Part shown: piece by piece, positions 15,471 to 22,783 of the stretch
Numbering within the stretch: the stretch's first letter is position 1
How the letters are laid out: each line of letters opens with the position of its first letter
Source of the DNA: Nitrospira sp.
GTDB taxonomy: Bacteria; Nitrospirota; Nitrospiria; Nitrospirales; Nitrospiraceae
Assembly: GCA_015904055.1 (NCBI GenBank)
Contig: JABMDE010000081.1
Span: 6,269-29,933 of the forward strand
DNA length: 23,665 nucleotides
Direction of reading: 5' to 3'
Made by a program: the position numbers and the translations under genes
The notes under the pieces: model-generated
What the model was told of the DNA's origin: nothing
Database searches by the model: none
The model's input: the letters and a program-made list of their open reading frames with translations, nothing else

Positions 15471-17210
15471 CTACTCATAGTCCTCGTTTAGTGACTTCAG
15501 AAATGCGGTCAGACTGGCAATATCTTGTTGAGTGAGGATGATCCCCGTCAGTGCGCGCGCACTGTTGCGAAGTCTCCCCTGTCGTGCCAAATTCGCAGAG
15601 TCAATGTAGAAGGCCACCACATCTTCGAGCCTATCGAACTGGCCGTTGTGCATGTATGGCGCGGAGTGCCCGAGATCTCGGAGGCCAGGGGTCTTGAATG
15701 TCGCGATCGAAACGGGGAGCAAGATATTATCGGCAGGGCACGGCGCAGGATGGCTTTCGCATAACAAGGCGCGGATTGCAGCCTGTGTGGCCGGCATGTC
15801 CGGATTGGCAAAGACATTCCAGACGCCGAGATCTGTCAGCCTCGGATCGGTTGCAGATGGGATGGACCGAAAGGGCTCCTGATAGTTCGGGTGTTCATGG
15901 GTGGTGGAGAGATATTGCTCAGGATGCGCGTTGCGCTCATTGAGGTCCGGTATCGGAAGGCTGGCGAATTGACCTTGACCGTGGATAGTGTCGTACTCGG
16001 TTTGTGCCGTGCCGGTGTTATGCACCTTGAAGTCGGTGAAGGTTGGGGCTGCGTGGCAGGCCAGGCAATTTCCGACTCCTCCGCGGGCCAAGTCTTCCGG
16101 TGACGGCGATGCGGAAGCCGGCTCGGCGAGAAAGAGCTTCAATCCCAAGAGCTCCTCTGAGCCGAACCGAAATTTCTGATCGTGGAACTGGAACTTCCTG
16201 TCCGTTGTGTTCGGATTGCCGAACACGAATTGCAGGGTGCTGGCCTGTTCGCGGGCGGTGATGAGCGAGCGAAGGCGTCGGCTATAGTCGAGGTCGGACT
16301 CATTCTGGTCCGGCTTCCGCGGGAACCCGTTACGGATCAGGAAGACATCATAGGGCGACAAATTGAACGCCCCGGTGTCGTCTTGGGAAAAGACCAGCTG
16401 TTCGACGTAGGCGGAGACGAGACGCACGACGCCGTCGAAAATTTCTTGATCGGTCGCCCTGGCCACATTGACTCGGAAGGCGGGAGGAATACGGAACTCA
16501 TTCGGAATGGCTTGGCTGCTGCCAGTGAGCATCACGGCCAGTGGGAGGCCGCCGAATTCCTGTGCCAGCGCGCCGGTGCCGTCGTCCTCCCGCACGATGC
16601 GCGCGACATGGGCGACGGCCTGCTCACGTTCGCCGGGCAGCCAGCCGAAATTCCTACCGGTGAAGGTTGCGGTCGTCAGTCCGGCCATTGTCGAAAACTC
16701 TCCGTCGAAGTGGAACAGGGTCCCGACGGATCGGGGAAGCGACGCATTGACCAGGGGCGGGGAATTGCGGGGCGCGGTGGTCTTCCCATCGGCACGAGCG
16801 GGGATCGGACTGCGACGGGCGAAGTCCCCATAGGTCCGCATGCCGCCGCCCGGCGTGCCGACATGCTCATCCACCAGGTGGCAGGCGCGGCAATTCATAG
16901 AGAGGCCGGCGAAGGGGCCTGGCAGTCCGGTCCCTGTCGTCACGATGAGGCTCATGACAGGATCGCCTGCGCGTAGCGGCGTGTTGACGGTTCCGCCCGC
17001 CTCAATATAGGCCTTGAAGAACTGGGCGAAGCGCGTTTCCAGGAACAACCGCTCGCCGTTGGTCACTTCGGGAGGATCGGAGGCCGGCCGGGCAGATGTC
17101 ATAGTTGCGCCGGAATTGCTGCGTTCGCCGGAGCATCCGGCAACGGCGAGCGTCATGCAGAGAAGAGCCGACAGGGTGATATGAGTTGATACATCAAAAA
17201 TTCGTCTCAT
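15471..17210 (-). CDS. Di-haem cytochrome c peroxidase/MauG-family lipoprotein
   Basis: A 579-residue protein with a lipoprotein signal (LAVAGC, C26) and two haem c sites: CRACH at 107-111 and CLACH at 382-386. The C-terminal block KTPGLRDLGHSAPYMHNGQFDRLEDVV is characteristic of the CCP/MauG family. CCP enzymes reduce peroxide with electrons from cytochromes; MauG-type members modify proteins. The N-terminal part is longer than in classical CCP (about 340 residues). The ATG at 17210 is chosen for its lipoprotein signal, GAGG site and ATGA overlap with the preceding gene stop; an upstream in-frame start at 17264 is not needed. It is followed by a strong terminator. Confidence 0.85.
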   Translation of the reverse strand: MRRIFDVSTHITLSALLCMTLAVAGCSGERSNSGATMTSARPASDPPEVTNGERLFLETRFAQFFKAYIEAGGTVNTPLRAGDPVMSLIVTTGTGLPGPFAGLSMNCRACHLVDEHVGTPGGGMRTYGDFARRSPIPARADGKTTAPRNSPPLVNASLPRSVGTLFHFDGEFSTMAGLTTATFTGRNFGWLPGEREQAVAHVARIVREDDGTGALAQEFGGLPLAVMLTGSSQAIPNEFRIPPAFRVNVARATDQEIFDGVVRLVSAYVEQLVFSQDDTGAFNLSPYDVFLIRNGFPRKPDQNESDLDYSRRLRSLITAREQASTLQFVFGNPNTTDRKFQFHDQKFRFGSEELLGLKLFLAEPASASPSPEDLARGGVGNCLACHAAPTFTDFKVHNTGTAQTEYDTIHGQGQFASLPIPDLNERNAHPEQYLSTTHEHPNYQEPFRSIPSATDPRLTDLGVWNVFANPDMPATQAAIRALLCESHPAPCPADNILLPVSIATFKTPGLRDLGHSAPYMHNGQFDRLEDVVAFYIDSANLARQGRLRNSARALTGIILTQQDIASLTAFLKSLNEDYE

Positions 17211-17914
17211 GGGTGAACCTCTAATAGTAAAGGTGAAACAGCGTGGAACGGTAATGACGAACACTGAGCGCTAGTGCACAACACGTCGACGATTGCGGGG
17301 TCGAATTGGGTTCCTGACGCTACTCGCAGGATTCTGAGTGCAATGCGATCGCGCAAAGCACGATCCGGCACATTGGGGACTTGAATCGCTTCGAACGCGT
17401 CGGCCACGGCCAGAATTCTTGCGCCGAACGGAATGAATTCGCCCCGAATGCCGTACGGATAGCCGGATCCGTCCCACCATTCATGATGGTGGGCGATCAG
17501 AAGCGACGCCTCCCTCAAAAACGTGAACGGCTCCAACAGGCTTGCCCCGACCCGAGAATGATTCTGGACGGCGACGTAGGATTCCGGAGCAAGCATCCTG
17601 TTGCCGGCTTGGAGATGAGTCGGCAGCATCAAGAGTCCGATGTCGTGAAGCAAGGCAGCAAGCCTGAGATGGTGAAGCGCAGCGATATCAAGACCCACCT
17701 CTAGCCCGATCCGGCAAGCGATCAAGGCGGTCCTGGTTGAGTGTCCCGCCTGCCAGGGCAGAGCACGGTCAAGTTCCCTGGCGACCTGACGGACCAGAAT
17801 GCTTTCGACATCTCGGCGGGAAGCCATTGGAAGTCGAAGGTGGTCGATCTTCTGGAGTAGAGCTTGAATTTTCAAAACTGCGGGATTGATTTGTTCTAAG
17901 CTTTCGATACGCAT
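17207..17914 (-). CDS. HD-GYP domain protein (probable cyclic-di-nucleotide phosphodiesterase)
   Basis: A 235-residue stand-alone HD-GYP domain with no receiver or PAS domain. Metal and catalytic signatures are visible: H58, HD in LLHDIG (90-91), H119 in VQNHSRVG, HHEWWDGSGYP (143-153) with the GYP motif, and D172 in ARILAVADAFEA. TQFDP near the C-terminus is also typical. The usual Lys after HDIG is Leu here. HD-GYP enzymes degrade cyclic di-GMP. The stop overlaps the start of the peroxidase gene (ATGA), so the two are translationally coupled, an unusual pairing. A GGAG site precedes the ATG. Confidence 0.83.
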   Translation of the reverse strand: MRIESLEQINPAVLKIQALLQKIDHLRLPMASRRDVESILVRQVARELDRALPWQAGHSTRTALIACRIGLEVGLDIAALHHLRLAALLHDIGLLMLPTHLQAGNRMLAPESYVAVQNHSRVGASLLEPFTFLREASLLIAHHHEWWDGSGYPYGIRGEFIPFGARILAVADAFEAIQVPNVPDRALRDRIALRILRVASGTQFDPAIVDVLCTSAQCSSLPFHAVSPLLLEVHP

Positions 17915-17924
17915 ATATTCTTCT

Positions 17925-17972
17925 CCACGAAACGAACAGAGCCCAGGACCATCGAAATGATCCTGGGCTCTG
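17925..17972 (-). terminator. Strong hairpin, probable terminator after the membrane-protein gene
   Basis: CAGAGCCCAGGA (17937-17948) and its exact complement (17961-17972) make a 12-bp perfect stem with a 12-nt loop. On the minus strand a T-rich TTCGTTTCGT follows. It lies between the membrane-protein stop at 18020 and the HD-GYP start at 17914. Confidence 0.65.
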
Positions 17973-18019
17973 GGTGAAAACCTCTGGCCGCTCTAGATGT
18001 TAGAAACAGGGTGCAACAA

Positions 18020-18529
18020 TTACGAATTCGACGGCTGTTTCCCCCCCATCAGCGGTTGTCCTAATACCCACATTTCATAAAGTGGCACAGTCATCATGAC
18101 GAGAAAGCTGACCGTCATGAGTGTGTCCCCGGTCAGCATGGTGACCACAAAAATCGGCGAGACGTAGCTGATGAGCCACGGCGAGAGGAGGTCAAGGATG
18201 ACCCCGCCTAAGCCTCCCCATGTGACGGCGGCTTTGAGGCCATGACTTGCGCTCGTCAGGTACATAACATGGATCAAAATCATAAAGACGACCGGCATAG
18301 TGAATAGGTGAAAATGTGTGATTTCGGCCAGTTCTCGAAACGACATTGGCTCGCCGTCGGACCCTCGGTAGTGATCGGCAATGCCCTGCGGAGATAAGCT
18401 GGTCATGCTGTGAGCCCAAAAAAACGAGAATACAAATCCTGCCAACATCAAGAGAAGAAACAACGTATAGAGCAACCGAATGTGGCGATCCGAATCTCGC
18501 AGTTTGAATTTTTGATTGAAGTTTCGCAT
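18020..18529 (-). CDS. Four-helix integral membrane protein, possible electron-transfer partner
   Basis: A 169-residue protein with about four membrane helices: LLYTLFLLLMLAGFVFSFFW, FTMPVVFMILIHVMYL, WGGLGGVILDLLSPWLI and a final one near LMTVSFLVMMTV. Several histidines lie in or near the second helix (ITHFHLF...LIHVM), which could hold b-type haem, but no family is recognised with certainty. It is encoded 25 bp after the FMN-binding protein gene, and a terminator follows. Membrane proteins beside ApbE substrates often pass electrons to the flavin; that is inference here. Confidence 0.65.
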   Translation of the reverse strand: MRNFNQKFKLRDSDRHIRLLYTLFLLLMLAGFVFSFFWAHSMTSLSPQGIADHYRGSDGEPMSFRELAEITHFHLFTMPVVFMILIHVMYLTSASHGLKAAVTWGGLGGVILDLLSPWLISYVSPIFVVTMLTGDTLMTVSFLVMMTVPLYEMWVLGQPLMGGKQPSNS

Positions 18530-18554
18530 GTCGGGGACGCTCGGTCCGCTTCGA

Positions 18555-19229
18555 TTAGTTCCCTAGAAATGTGCCGAACAATCCTTTGTCCGACTTGCGC
18601 ACGGCGACGGTGTCGCTTCCGATTCCGGCCGGCTTCAAATAAAATTCATCGACCAGCACCAATACGCGCTTGATTCCGGCGCTCATGGAACGGACCGACA
18701 TGGTCGCTCCGCTGATATTGATGATATCTTTGTTGATGCGCACGGGATCCAGCACCGTTTTCCCTTCATATTGGGCGTTGAATCGCTTTTGGCGGATTTC
18801 GCTGCCGCGCGATTCACGGAAGATCAACAGCTCAATGTCTGACACGTGGCCTTTGCTATCGACGCCGACCATGTAGGTCATCGGCTTGTGCTTGCCGATC
18901 GTATTCTGGACCAACGCATAGCCATCGACCTCTGTGCCCGTTTCACCGATATAGACCTCGAAGGATTGTTCCGGAAATTTCCAGCCGATGCGCTCCTCGA
19001 TTTGAGCCTTCTTTTCCGGGCTGAGCTTGATCACATCCTTGCGGATACGCTCGGATTTTGGGAGCATGATCTTGACCCCTTCTTCCTCGCTCATGAAGGC
19101 TTCGGCGATGGCCAGTTCCTGATCCGTCAGAAAACGCTTGAGGTCGTTATCCCAAATGCGTTCGGCCCTGGCAGGGATGGATGATGCGATGAGCAGGACG
19201 ACTGAAAAAAAGAACAAACGCATTGTCAT
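18555..19229 (-). CDS. Exported FMN-binding-domain protein (ApbE substrate)
   Basis: A 224-residue secreted protein with a signal peptide to about residue 22 (SSIPARA/ER). The C-terminal part is an FMN-binding domain like those of NqrC and RnfG, with VDGYALVQNTIGKHKPMTYMVGVD and the flavinylation motif SGATMS at 173-178, where T176 would carry FMN. The first half (about 25-90) is helical and unassigned. It overlaps the lipoprotein gene by 4 bp (ATGA) and precedes a membrane protein, forming a small redox operon. Two apbE genes in the window provide the modifying enzyme. It probably shuttles electrons across the envelope. Confidence 0.87.
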   Translation of the reverse strand: MTMRLFFFSVVLLIASSIPARAERIWDNDLKRFLTDQELAIAEAFMSEEEGVKIMLPKSERIRKDVIKLSPEKKAQIEERIGWKFPEQSFEVYIGETGTEVDGYALVQNTIGKHKPMTYMVGVDSKGHVSDIELLIFRESRGSEIRQKRFNAQYEGKTVLDPVRINKDIINISGATMSVRSMSAGIKRVLVLVDEFYLKPAGIGSDTVAVRKSDKGLFGTFLGN

Positions 19230-19711
19230 GGCGCAGGCTGACAGCCTTTTTCTTTGAGCCGGCCATTGAGCGTCCCTGTCACTTCGTTCATTGCCTCTTC
19301 GGAAGGCTCAATGGGCCACCATCTGGTCGCTCGCGAGGTCGCGCCTCCTCGGGCGTGCCATCGTTCGCGAATCTCCAGCACGCTGAAGCCAGTGCCGCCG
19401 TCGATTTTCTTGACGGATATCGACATGCGAGCACGCTCGCGGTTGCCGAAGCCTTCTCGAGCAAAAATTCCATAGGTGCGTGTCTTGCCCTCCATCTCAA
19501 GCCATGCGGTTTCGATTGACCCGCTGCTCTTATCTTGTGAGGTAATGGAGTAACCGTTCATCGTCTCCATGGCAGCGTCCCACACCGTGTCGTACGAGCA
19601 CGCGAAGGTGGTATCTCGGCTGCCACTGAGCGAGGCACAAGCCGTCAGTGTGATAAGCGGAAGGATCAAGACGAGATGCTGTAATTGTTTCCTATGTTTC
19701 ATCGATGTCAT
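19226..19711 (-). CDS. Hypothetical lipoprotein in the flavin operon
   Basis: About 160 residues with a lipoprotein signal ending LPLITLTAC. The mature part begins with SLSGSRDTTFACSYDTVWDAAMETM and contains SITSQDKSSGSIETAW, a pattern seen in small outer-membrane lipoproteins of the BamC/NlpB-like or DUF799-like type. No family is certain. The start is uncertain: ATGs at 19711 and 19702 both give a good signal, and neither has a clear ribosome site. A hairpin lies directly upstream. Its stop overlaps the FMN-binding gene start as ATGA, so translation is coupled. Confidence 0.7.
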   Translation of the reverse strand: MTSMKHRKQLQHLVLILPLITLTACASLSGSRDTTFACSYDTVWDAAMETMNGYSITSQDKSSGSIETAWLEMEGKTRTYGIFAREGFGNRERARMSISVKKIDGGTGFSVLEIRERWHARGGATSRATRWWPIEPSEEAMNEVTGTLNGRLKEKGCQPAP

Positions 19712-19717
19712 CAGCGC

Positions 19718-19742
19718 GGGGACTTCCCTATGGGAAGCCCCC
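19718..19742 (-). other. Intercistronic hairpin between barrel gene copy B and lipoprotein gene
   Basis: An 11-bp stem with one non-Watson-Crick pair and a 3-nt loop (19718-19728 with 19732-19742). No T-run follows, so it looks more like an mRNA stability or translation-control element than a terminator. It occupies the expected ribosome-site area of the lipoprotein gene. Confidence 0.5.
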
Positions 19743-19751
19743 GCACACCTC

Positions 19752-19910
19752 CTAGAAATAGGTTGCCACTGACATAACAAAGGCACTGTCGTGAATTCGT
19801 TGTCCAGAAACAGGGTTAAATGCCTTGGGCAAATATTGATAACTCATCTTGATGACCGCATCTTCAATCGGGCGATAATTCAAGCCTCCCATTCGCCCGC
19901 GTTTTCCCCC
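19752..19910 (-). pseudogene. Out-of-frame C-terminal part of barrel gene copy B
   Basis: In the frame next to the main reading frame, the minus strand encodes GLNYRPIEDAVIKMSYQYL and then ends DSAFVMSVATYF with TAG at 19752. This aligns with GLNFRPIEDTVFKVNWQYN of copy A and supplies the C-terminal Phe expected of an outer-membrane barrel. The frames meet at a C5/T4 run on the plus strand (19902-19910); one extra base there would join them. Confidence 0.85.
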
Positions 19911-21226
19911 TTATTGTCCATATTCAAATTAACCCGATCGTATCGAAACACTGCTGTAAACGTTGATCCCTCGCCGAAGCGTTTGGGAGCGAGCTTCGTT
20001 AAGAAGGACGGCATGAAGTGATAGTTGCCTTGAACGTAGAACCCCCAGAGCCGTTGAGGGGGGCCAGACAATGGGTTGAGTGTGTTCATGCCGGAAAGTA
20101 TGGAGCCAGGGGTAAATCCGGTGATCGAGCTGCCAGGAATCGCCCGAGAGTTGCCTCTCGCATAGGCCCAGGCTGCTTCGCCGATGATTTCAAACGGCCC
20201 CTTTTGAAGGGTCCAGTCTATTGCATAGATGCTGAGGGGATTGTAGCTGGTCGCTGATTGATTGCCGAAGTAGCCGGATCCGGCAACTTCCACTCCCAGC
20301 AAGGGGCTATAGGCCAGACGTCCGGACACGGCTTTCCCGTTGTTGATGTCAAGTCCATCATCTGAAGAGCATTTTCGCTGGCGTGAACTTCTCGTGCCAT
20401 TTTCCTCTGAGACCCGCGGCCTACCATTAGTCGTATAACCGCAGGGGCCGGTCGTATAATACACTTCGTAATCGACCTTCCCGGTTCGTCCCGGATAAAA
20501 AGTGCCGTAAAGGCCTGCGCCCGTTTCTGACATTGTTGAGGGAATGACCAATCGGCTGACCATTGGTCGATCGGTCAAATCGTTCAATGGCGAGTCATGC
20601 AGCAAATTGAATTTGCCGAGCGGGATGAGCACGATGCCGGCTCGAACATTCAGGAGCTCATGAACAAGATAATCGACGTGGGCGAATTCGAGACTAATTT
20701 CATTTTGACCGGCATTTCCTCTGATCCCATGTTCGATTTCAATTTCTGAGGCGAACTTCAGATGCTCGGTGATATCCGCGTAGATGAAGGGGACAAACCG
20801 CTGCTGATCATAGCCATTGGTCGTCCCCCCGCTGCCGTAACCACCGGTTTCAAGCACCGCGTTACGGTGGGTGCGGTATTGGAGGTCCATATATCCGCCG
20901 ACGATCGCCTTGGGAAACGCCACAAACGGCTTGGCGTAGACCAAGCGGCCGGAACCGCTCGATCCGAATGACAGGGGCGCCTGCTTATCCGCTCGGCGCT
21001 CTTTCCCAACTTCCGGCAGGGCGCCGATTCCTGGCTGGGCTGCTTCTTCCGCCTGACCTTCCTTCGGTTCACGAGCGCCCTCTCGACGCTCATGCTCTTG
21101 CAGGCGTTTCTCCACTGCTTCATCAACTAACTTCTTGATTTCCTCTGGGGTTATGTCTGCGGCCATGACCGGCATGACCGGCAAACTGGCGATAACAAGA
21201 GCCCCGAGGAGTGACCGCATAATCAT
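19880..21226 (-). CDS. Outer-membrane beta-barrel (porin-like) protein, copy B, frameshifted near C-terminus
   Basis: A 448-residue reading frame starting MIMRSLLGALVIASLPV with a signal peptide. A coiled-coil-like acidic/basic segment (EEIKKLVDEAVEKRLQEHERREG) is followed by a porin-like barrel homologous to copy A (GSSGSGRLVYAKPF, LLHDSPLNDLTDRPMVSRLV, QGNYHFMPSFL). GGAGGA lies five bases before the ATG. The frame ends with EWEA at 19880. That is premature, because the homologous last 40-odd residues and the terminal Phe lie in the next frame (see 19752-19910). Whether this is a real mutation, slippage or a sequence error is open. It opens the operon for the lipoprotein, FMN-binding protein and membrane protein. 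Confidence 0.8.
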   Translation of the reverse strand: MIMRSLLGALVIASLPVMPVMAADITPEEIKKLVDEAVEKRLQEHERREGAREPKEGQAEEAAQPGIGALPEVGKERRADKQAPLSFGSSGSGRLVYAKPFVAFPKAIVGGYMDLQYRTHRNAVLETGGYGSGGTTNGYDQQRFVPFIYADITEHLKFASEIEIEHGIRGNAGQNEISLEFAHVDYLVHELLNVRAGIVLIPLGKFNLLHDSPLNDLTDRPMVSRLVIPSTMSETGAGLYGTFYPGRTGKVDYEVYYTTGPCGYTTNGRPRVSEENGTRSSRQRKCSSDDGLDINNGKAVSGRLAYSPLLGVEVAGSGYFGNQSATSYNPLSIYAIDWTLQKGPFEIIGEAAWAYARGNSRAIPGSSITGFTPGSILSGMNTLNPLSGPPQRLWGFYVQGNYHFMPSFLTKLAPKRFGEGSTFTAVFRYDRVNLNMDNKGENAGEWEA

Positions 21227-21247
21227 CGGTATCCTCCCTGGTAAGTA

Positions 21248-21283
21248 AGATGGTGGTCTGACTCGGGACTCGACGGTCTCTGG
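21248..21283 (-). promoter_or_regulatory. Conserved leader element, copy B
   Basis: Matches 1349-1384 at 34 of 36 positions and lies at the same distance from the barrel start, with the repeated GAGTC and AGACC units retained. Confidence 0.45.
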
Positions 21284-21359
21284 TCTGGGGTTTGTAGACG
21301 AATAGACGGAATGAACGAATGGTGGATGATCTGTGACAAACCTCCTTTCATGGGGCGAT

Positions 21360-21539
21360 TCATGATGTGAACGTGTTCCATCCCTGAATCGAGGAAAAGG
21401 GGATCATGACGATCCGCTTGCAGCGCTTGCATTTGAGTTCCAGCCCTTCCTCGGACACTTTGGCGATCAATTGGCCGCATTCGCAGCGGGTTTCGCCATT
21501 CTGGCAGCGATCCGAGTCAGAAGCCTTTGTGATGACCAT
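21360..21539 (-). CDS. Com-like zinc-ribbon protein, copy B
   Basis: A 59-residue protein starting at ATG 21539 and ending at TGA 21360. Its core is RCECGQLIAKVSEEGLELK followed by CKRCKRIVMIPFSSIQGW, nearly the same as copy A at 1448-1639. The ends differ: the N-terminus is VITKASDSDR and the C-terminus is NTFTS. Conservation of the core with divergent ends shows selection on the zinc-ribbon. GAGGAAGAG lies about nine bases before the start. The gene is first after the Fur-box promoter and precedes the barrel gene by about 130 bp. Confidence 0.7.
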   Translation of the reverse strand: MVITKASDSDRCQNGETRCECGQLIAKVSEEGLELKCKRCKRIVMIPFSSIQGWNTFTS

Positions 21540-21565
21540 AAGTGCGATCTCTTCCTCAACTGAAA

Positions 21566-21608
21566 TTGAGAACGATTATTAATATCTCACAAACTCGTCT
21601 CTTGTCAA
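21566..21608 (-). promoter_or_regulatory. Fur-type box over a sigma70-like promoter, copy B
   Basis: The Fur-like palindrome is identical to that at 1667-1689. The minus-strand TTGACA (21603-21608) stands at the same spacing, with the -10 inside the palindrome. The 14 intervening bases differ from copy A, so the box and -35 have been selectively kept. Confidence 0.75.
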
Positions 21609-21677
21609 GAGCGTCATGGCCGTTAAAATCAGGCGCGGTTTTCGCTTGCCATAGATGCAATCCTCTTCGCCGGTCTC

Positions 21678-21683
21678 TATAAT
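21678..21683 (+). promoter_or_regulatory. Probable -10 box of apbE, copy B
   Basis: TATAAT within CTCTATAATTTCCTTC, in the same position relative to apbE as in copy A. Confidence 0.5.
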
Positions 21684-21722
21684 TTCCTTCTATCTATGGG
21701 TGAACGGAGTTGCCGTACAGGT

Positions 21723-22760
21723 ATGTGCGAATCAGTCATCATGGCAGGCAAGATTCTCTATGCCGGCACACTCTTCCTCTTTCTTAGCATCGTGATGACA
21801 GGCTGTGGGGGAATGACGCCTCATTCTCGCGATGTGGTGGTGAAGCGAGCCCAAATGCACATGGGGACGCTGGTGACGATTACAGCTGTGGCGGCTGATC
21901 TGGAAGCAGGGCACAAGGCAATCCAGGCAGGGTTCAATGAGATCAAACGACTTGAACGATTATTGAGTACCTGGATTCCAGAGAGTGAGCTGTCGCAGGT
22001 AAATTCAGAAGCCGGTCGCCAGCCGGTGACCGTGAGTCGGGAGACCTTGGATCTGGTGGCCCGATCGATGGAGATAGCGAGACTGACGGGGGGAGGATTC
22101 AATATCGCGGTGGGTCCTGCGATTGACGCATGGAGTGTAACTGAACGGCAACATATTCCTAGCGATGAAGAGCTGCAACGGTTGAAAGTACTCGTTGATG
22201 TGGCCGCTATTCAGATCGATATGACACGACAGACCATTTTTCTTCCGCATAAGGGGATGAAGATCGATGTGGGTGGGATCGGAAAAGGGTATGCGGCGGA
22301 TCGGGCTGCAGAGGAAATGAAAAAGGCCGGTGCACAGGGAGGGGTTGTTGCGTTGTCGGGAGATATCAAAACATTCGGGGCGCTTCCCGATGCTGCCGGT
22401 TTTCCCGTCGGCATCAAGCATCCACGGAAAGAAGGCGCTGTCATTGCCGTCATTGATTTACAGGATGAAGCCATCTCAACGGCGGGGGATTATGAACGGT
22501 TTTTTGAACGGGATGGAGTCCGCTACCATCATATTCTTGACCCGCAGACCTTGCAGCCTGCGCGTTCTTGCCAGAGCGTGACTGTGGTCGGAAAAGAAGG
22601 AGTGCTTGTGGATGGCCTCGACACTGGGATCTTTGTCTTGGGGCCTGAGCGAGGAATGGCACTGATCGAACGGCTTGCAGGGGTTGAAGCGGTCATCATC
22701 GACGATCAGGGCACAATGATCCTGTCGTCGGGGCTTCGGTCCCGATTGCGCGCTCCATGA
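21723..22760 (+). CDS. apbE: FAD:protein FMN transferase, ApbE family lipoprotein, copy B
   Basis: A 345-residue paralogue of the gene at 1802-2842, with over 90 percent identical residues in the catalytic part by eye. It has the lipoprotein signal LFLSIVMTGC and blocks MGTLVTITAV, DVGGIGKGYAADRA, ALSGDIKTFG, HHILDPQTLQPA and VDGLDTGIFVLG, all as in copy A. Differences concentrate in the signal peptide and first mature residues. The start at 21723 (MCESVIMAGK) is preferred; the ATGs at 21696 and 21741 are alternatives. It is divergent from com copy B across the Fur box. It probably flavinylates the SGATMS protein of the neighbouring operon. Confidence 0.93.
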   Translation: MCESVIMAGKILYAGTLFLFLSIVMTGCGGMTPHSRDVVVKRAQMHMGTLVTITAVAADLEAGHKAIQAGFNEIKRLERLLSTWIPESELSQVNSEAGRQPVTVSRETLDLVARSMEIARLTGGGFNIAVGPAIDAWSVTERQHIPSDEELQRLKVLVDVAAIQIDMTRQTIFLPHKGMKIDVGGIGKGYAADRAAEEMKKAGAQGGVVALSGDIKTFGALPDAAGFPVGIKHPRKEGAVIAVIDLQDEAISTAGDYERFFERDGVRYHHILDPQTLQPARSCQSVTVVGKEGVLVDGLDTGIFVLGPERGMALIERLAGVEAVIIDDQGTMILSSGLRSRLRAP

Positions 22761-22783
22761 GCCGTCGTGAGTACTTATGGTGG

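Noticed and set aside
16182..16976. 264-codon plus-strand frame opposite the di-haem peroxidase.
   Set aside because: It is fully antisense to a well-supported gene and has no ribosome site or recognisable domain.
19902..19910. Programmed -1 frameshift site in barrel copy B.
   Set aside because: The G5A4 run does not form a canonical X-XXY-YYZ heptamer in the reading frame, and no downstream stimulator is evident; polymerase slippage or error is simpler.
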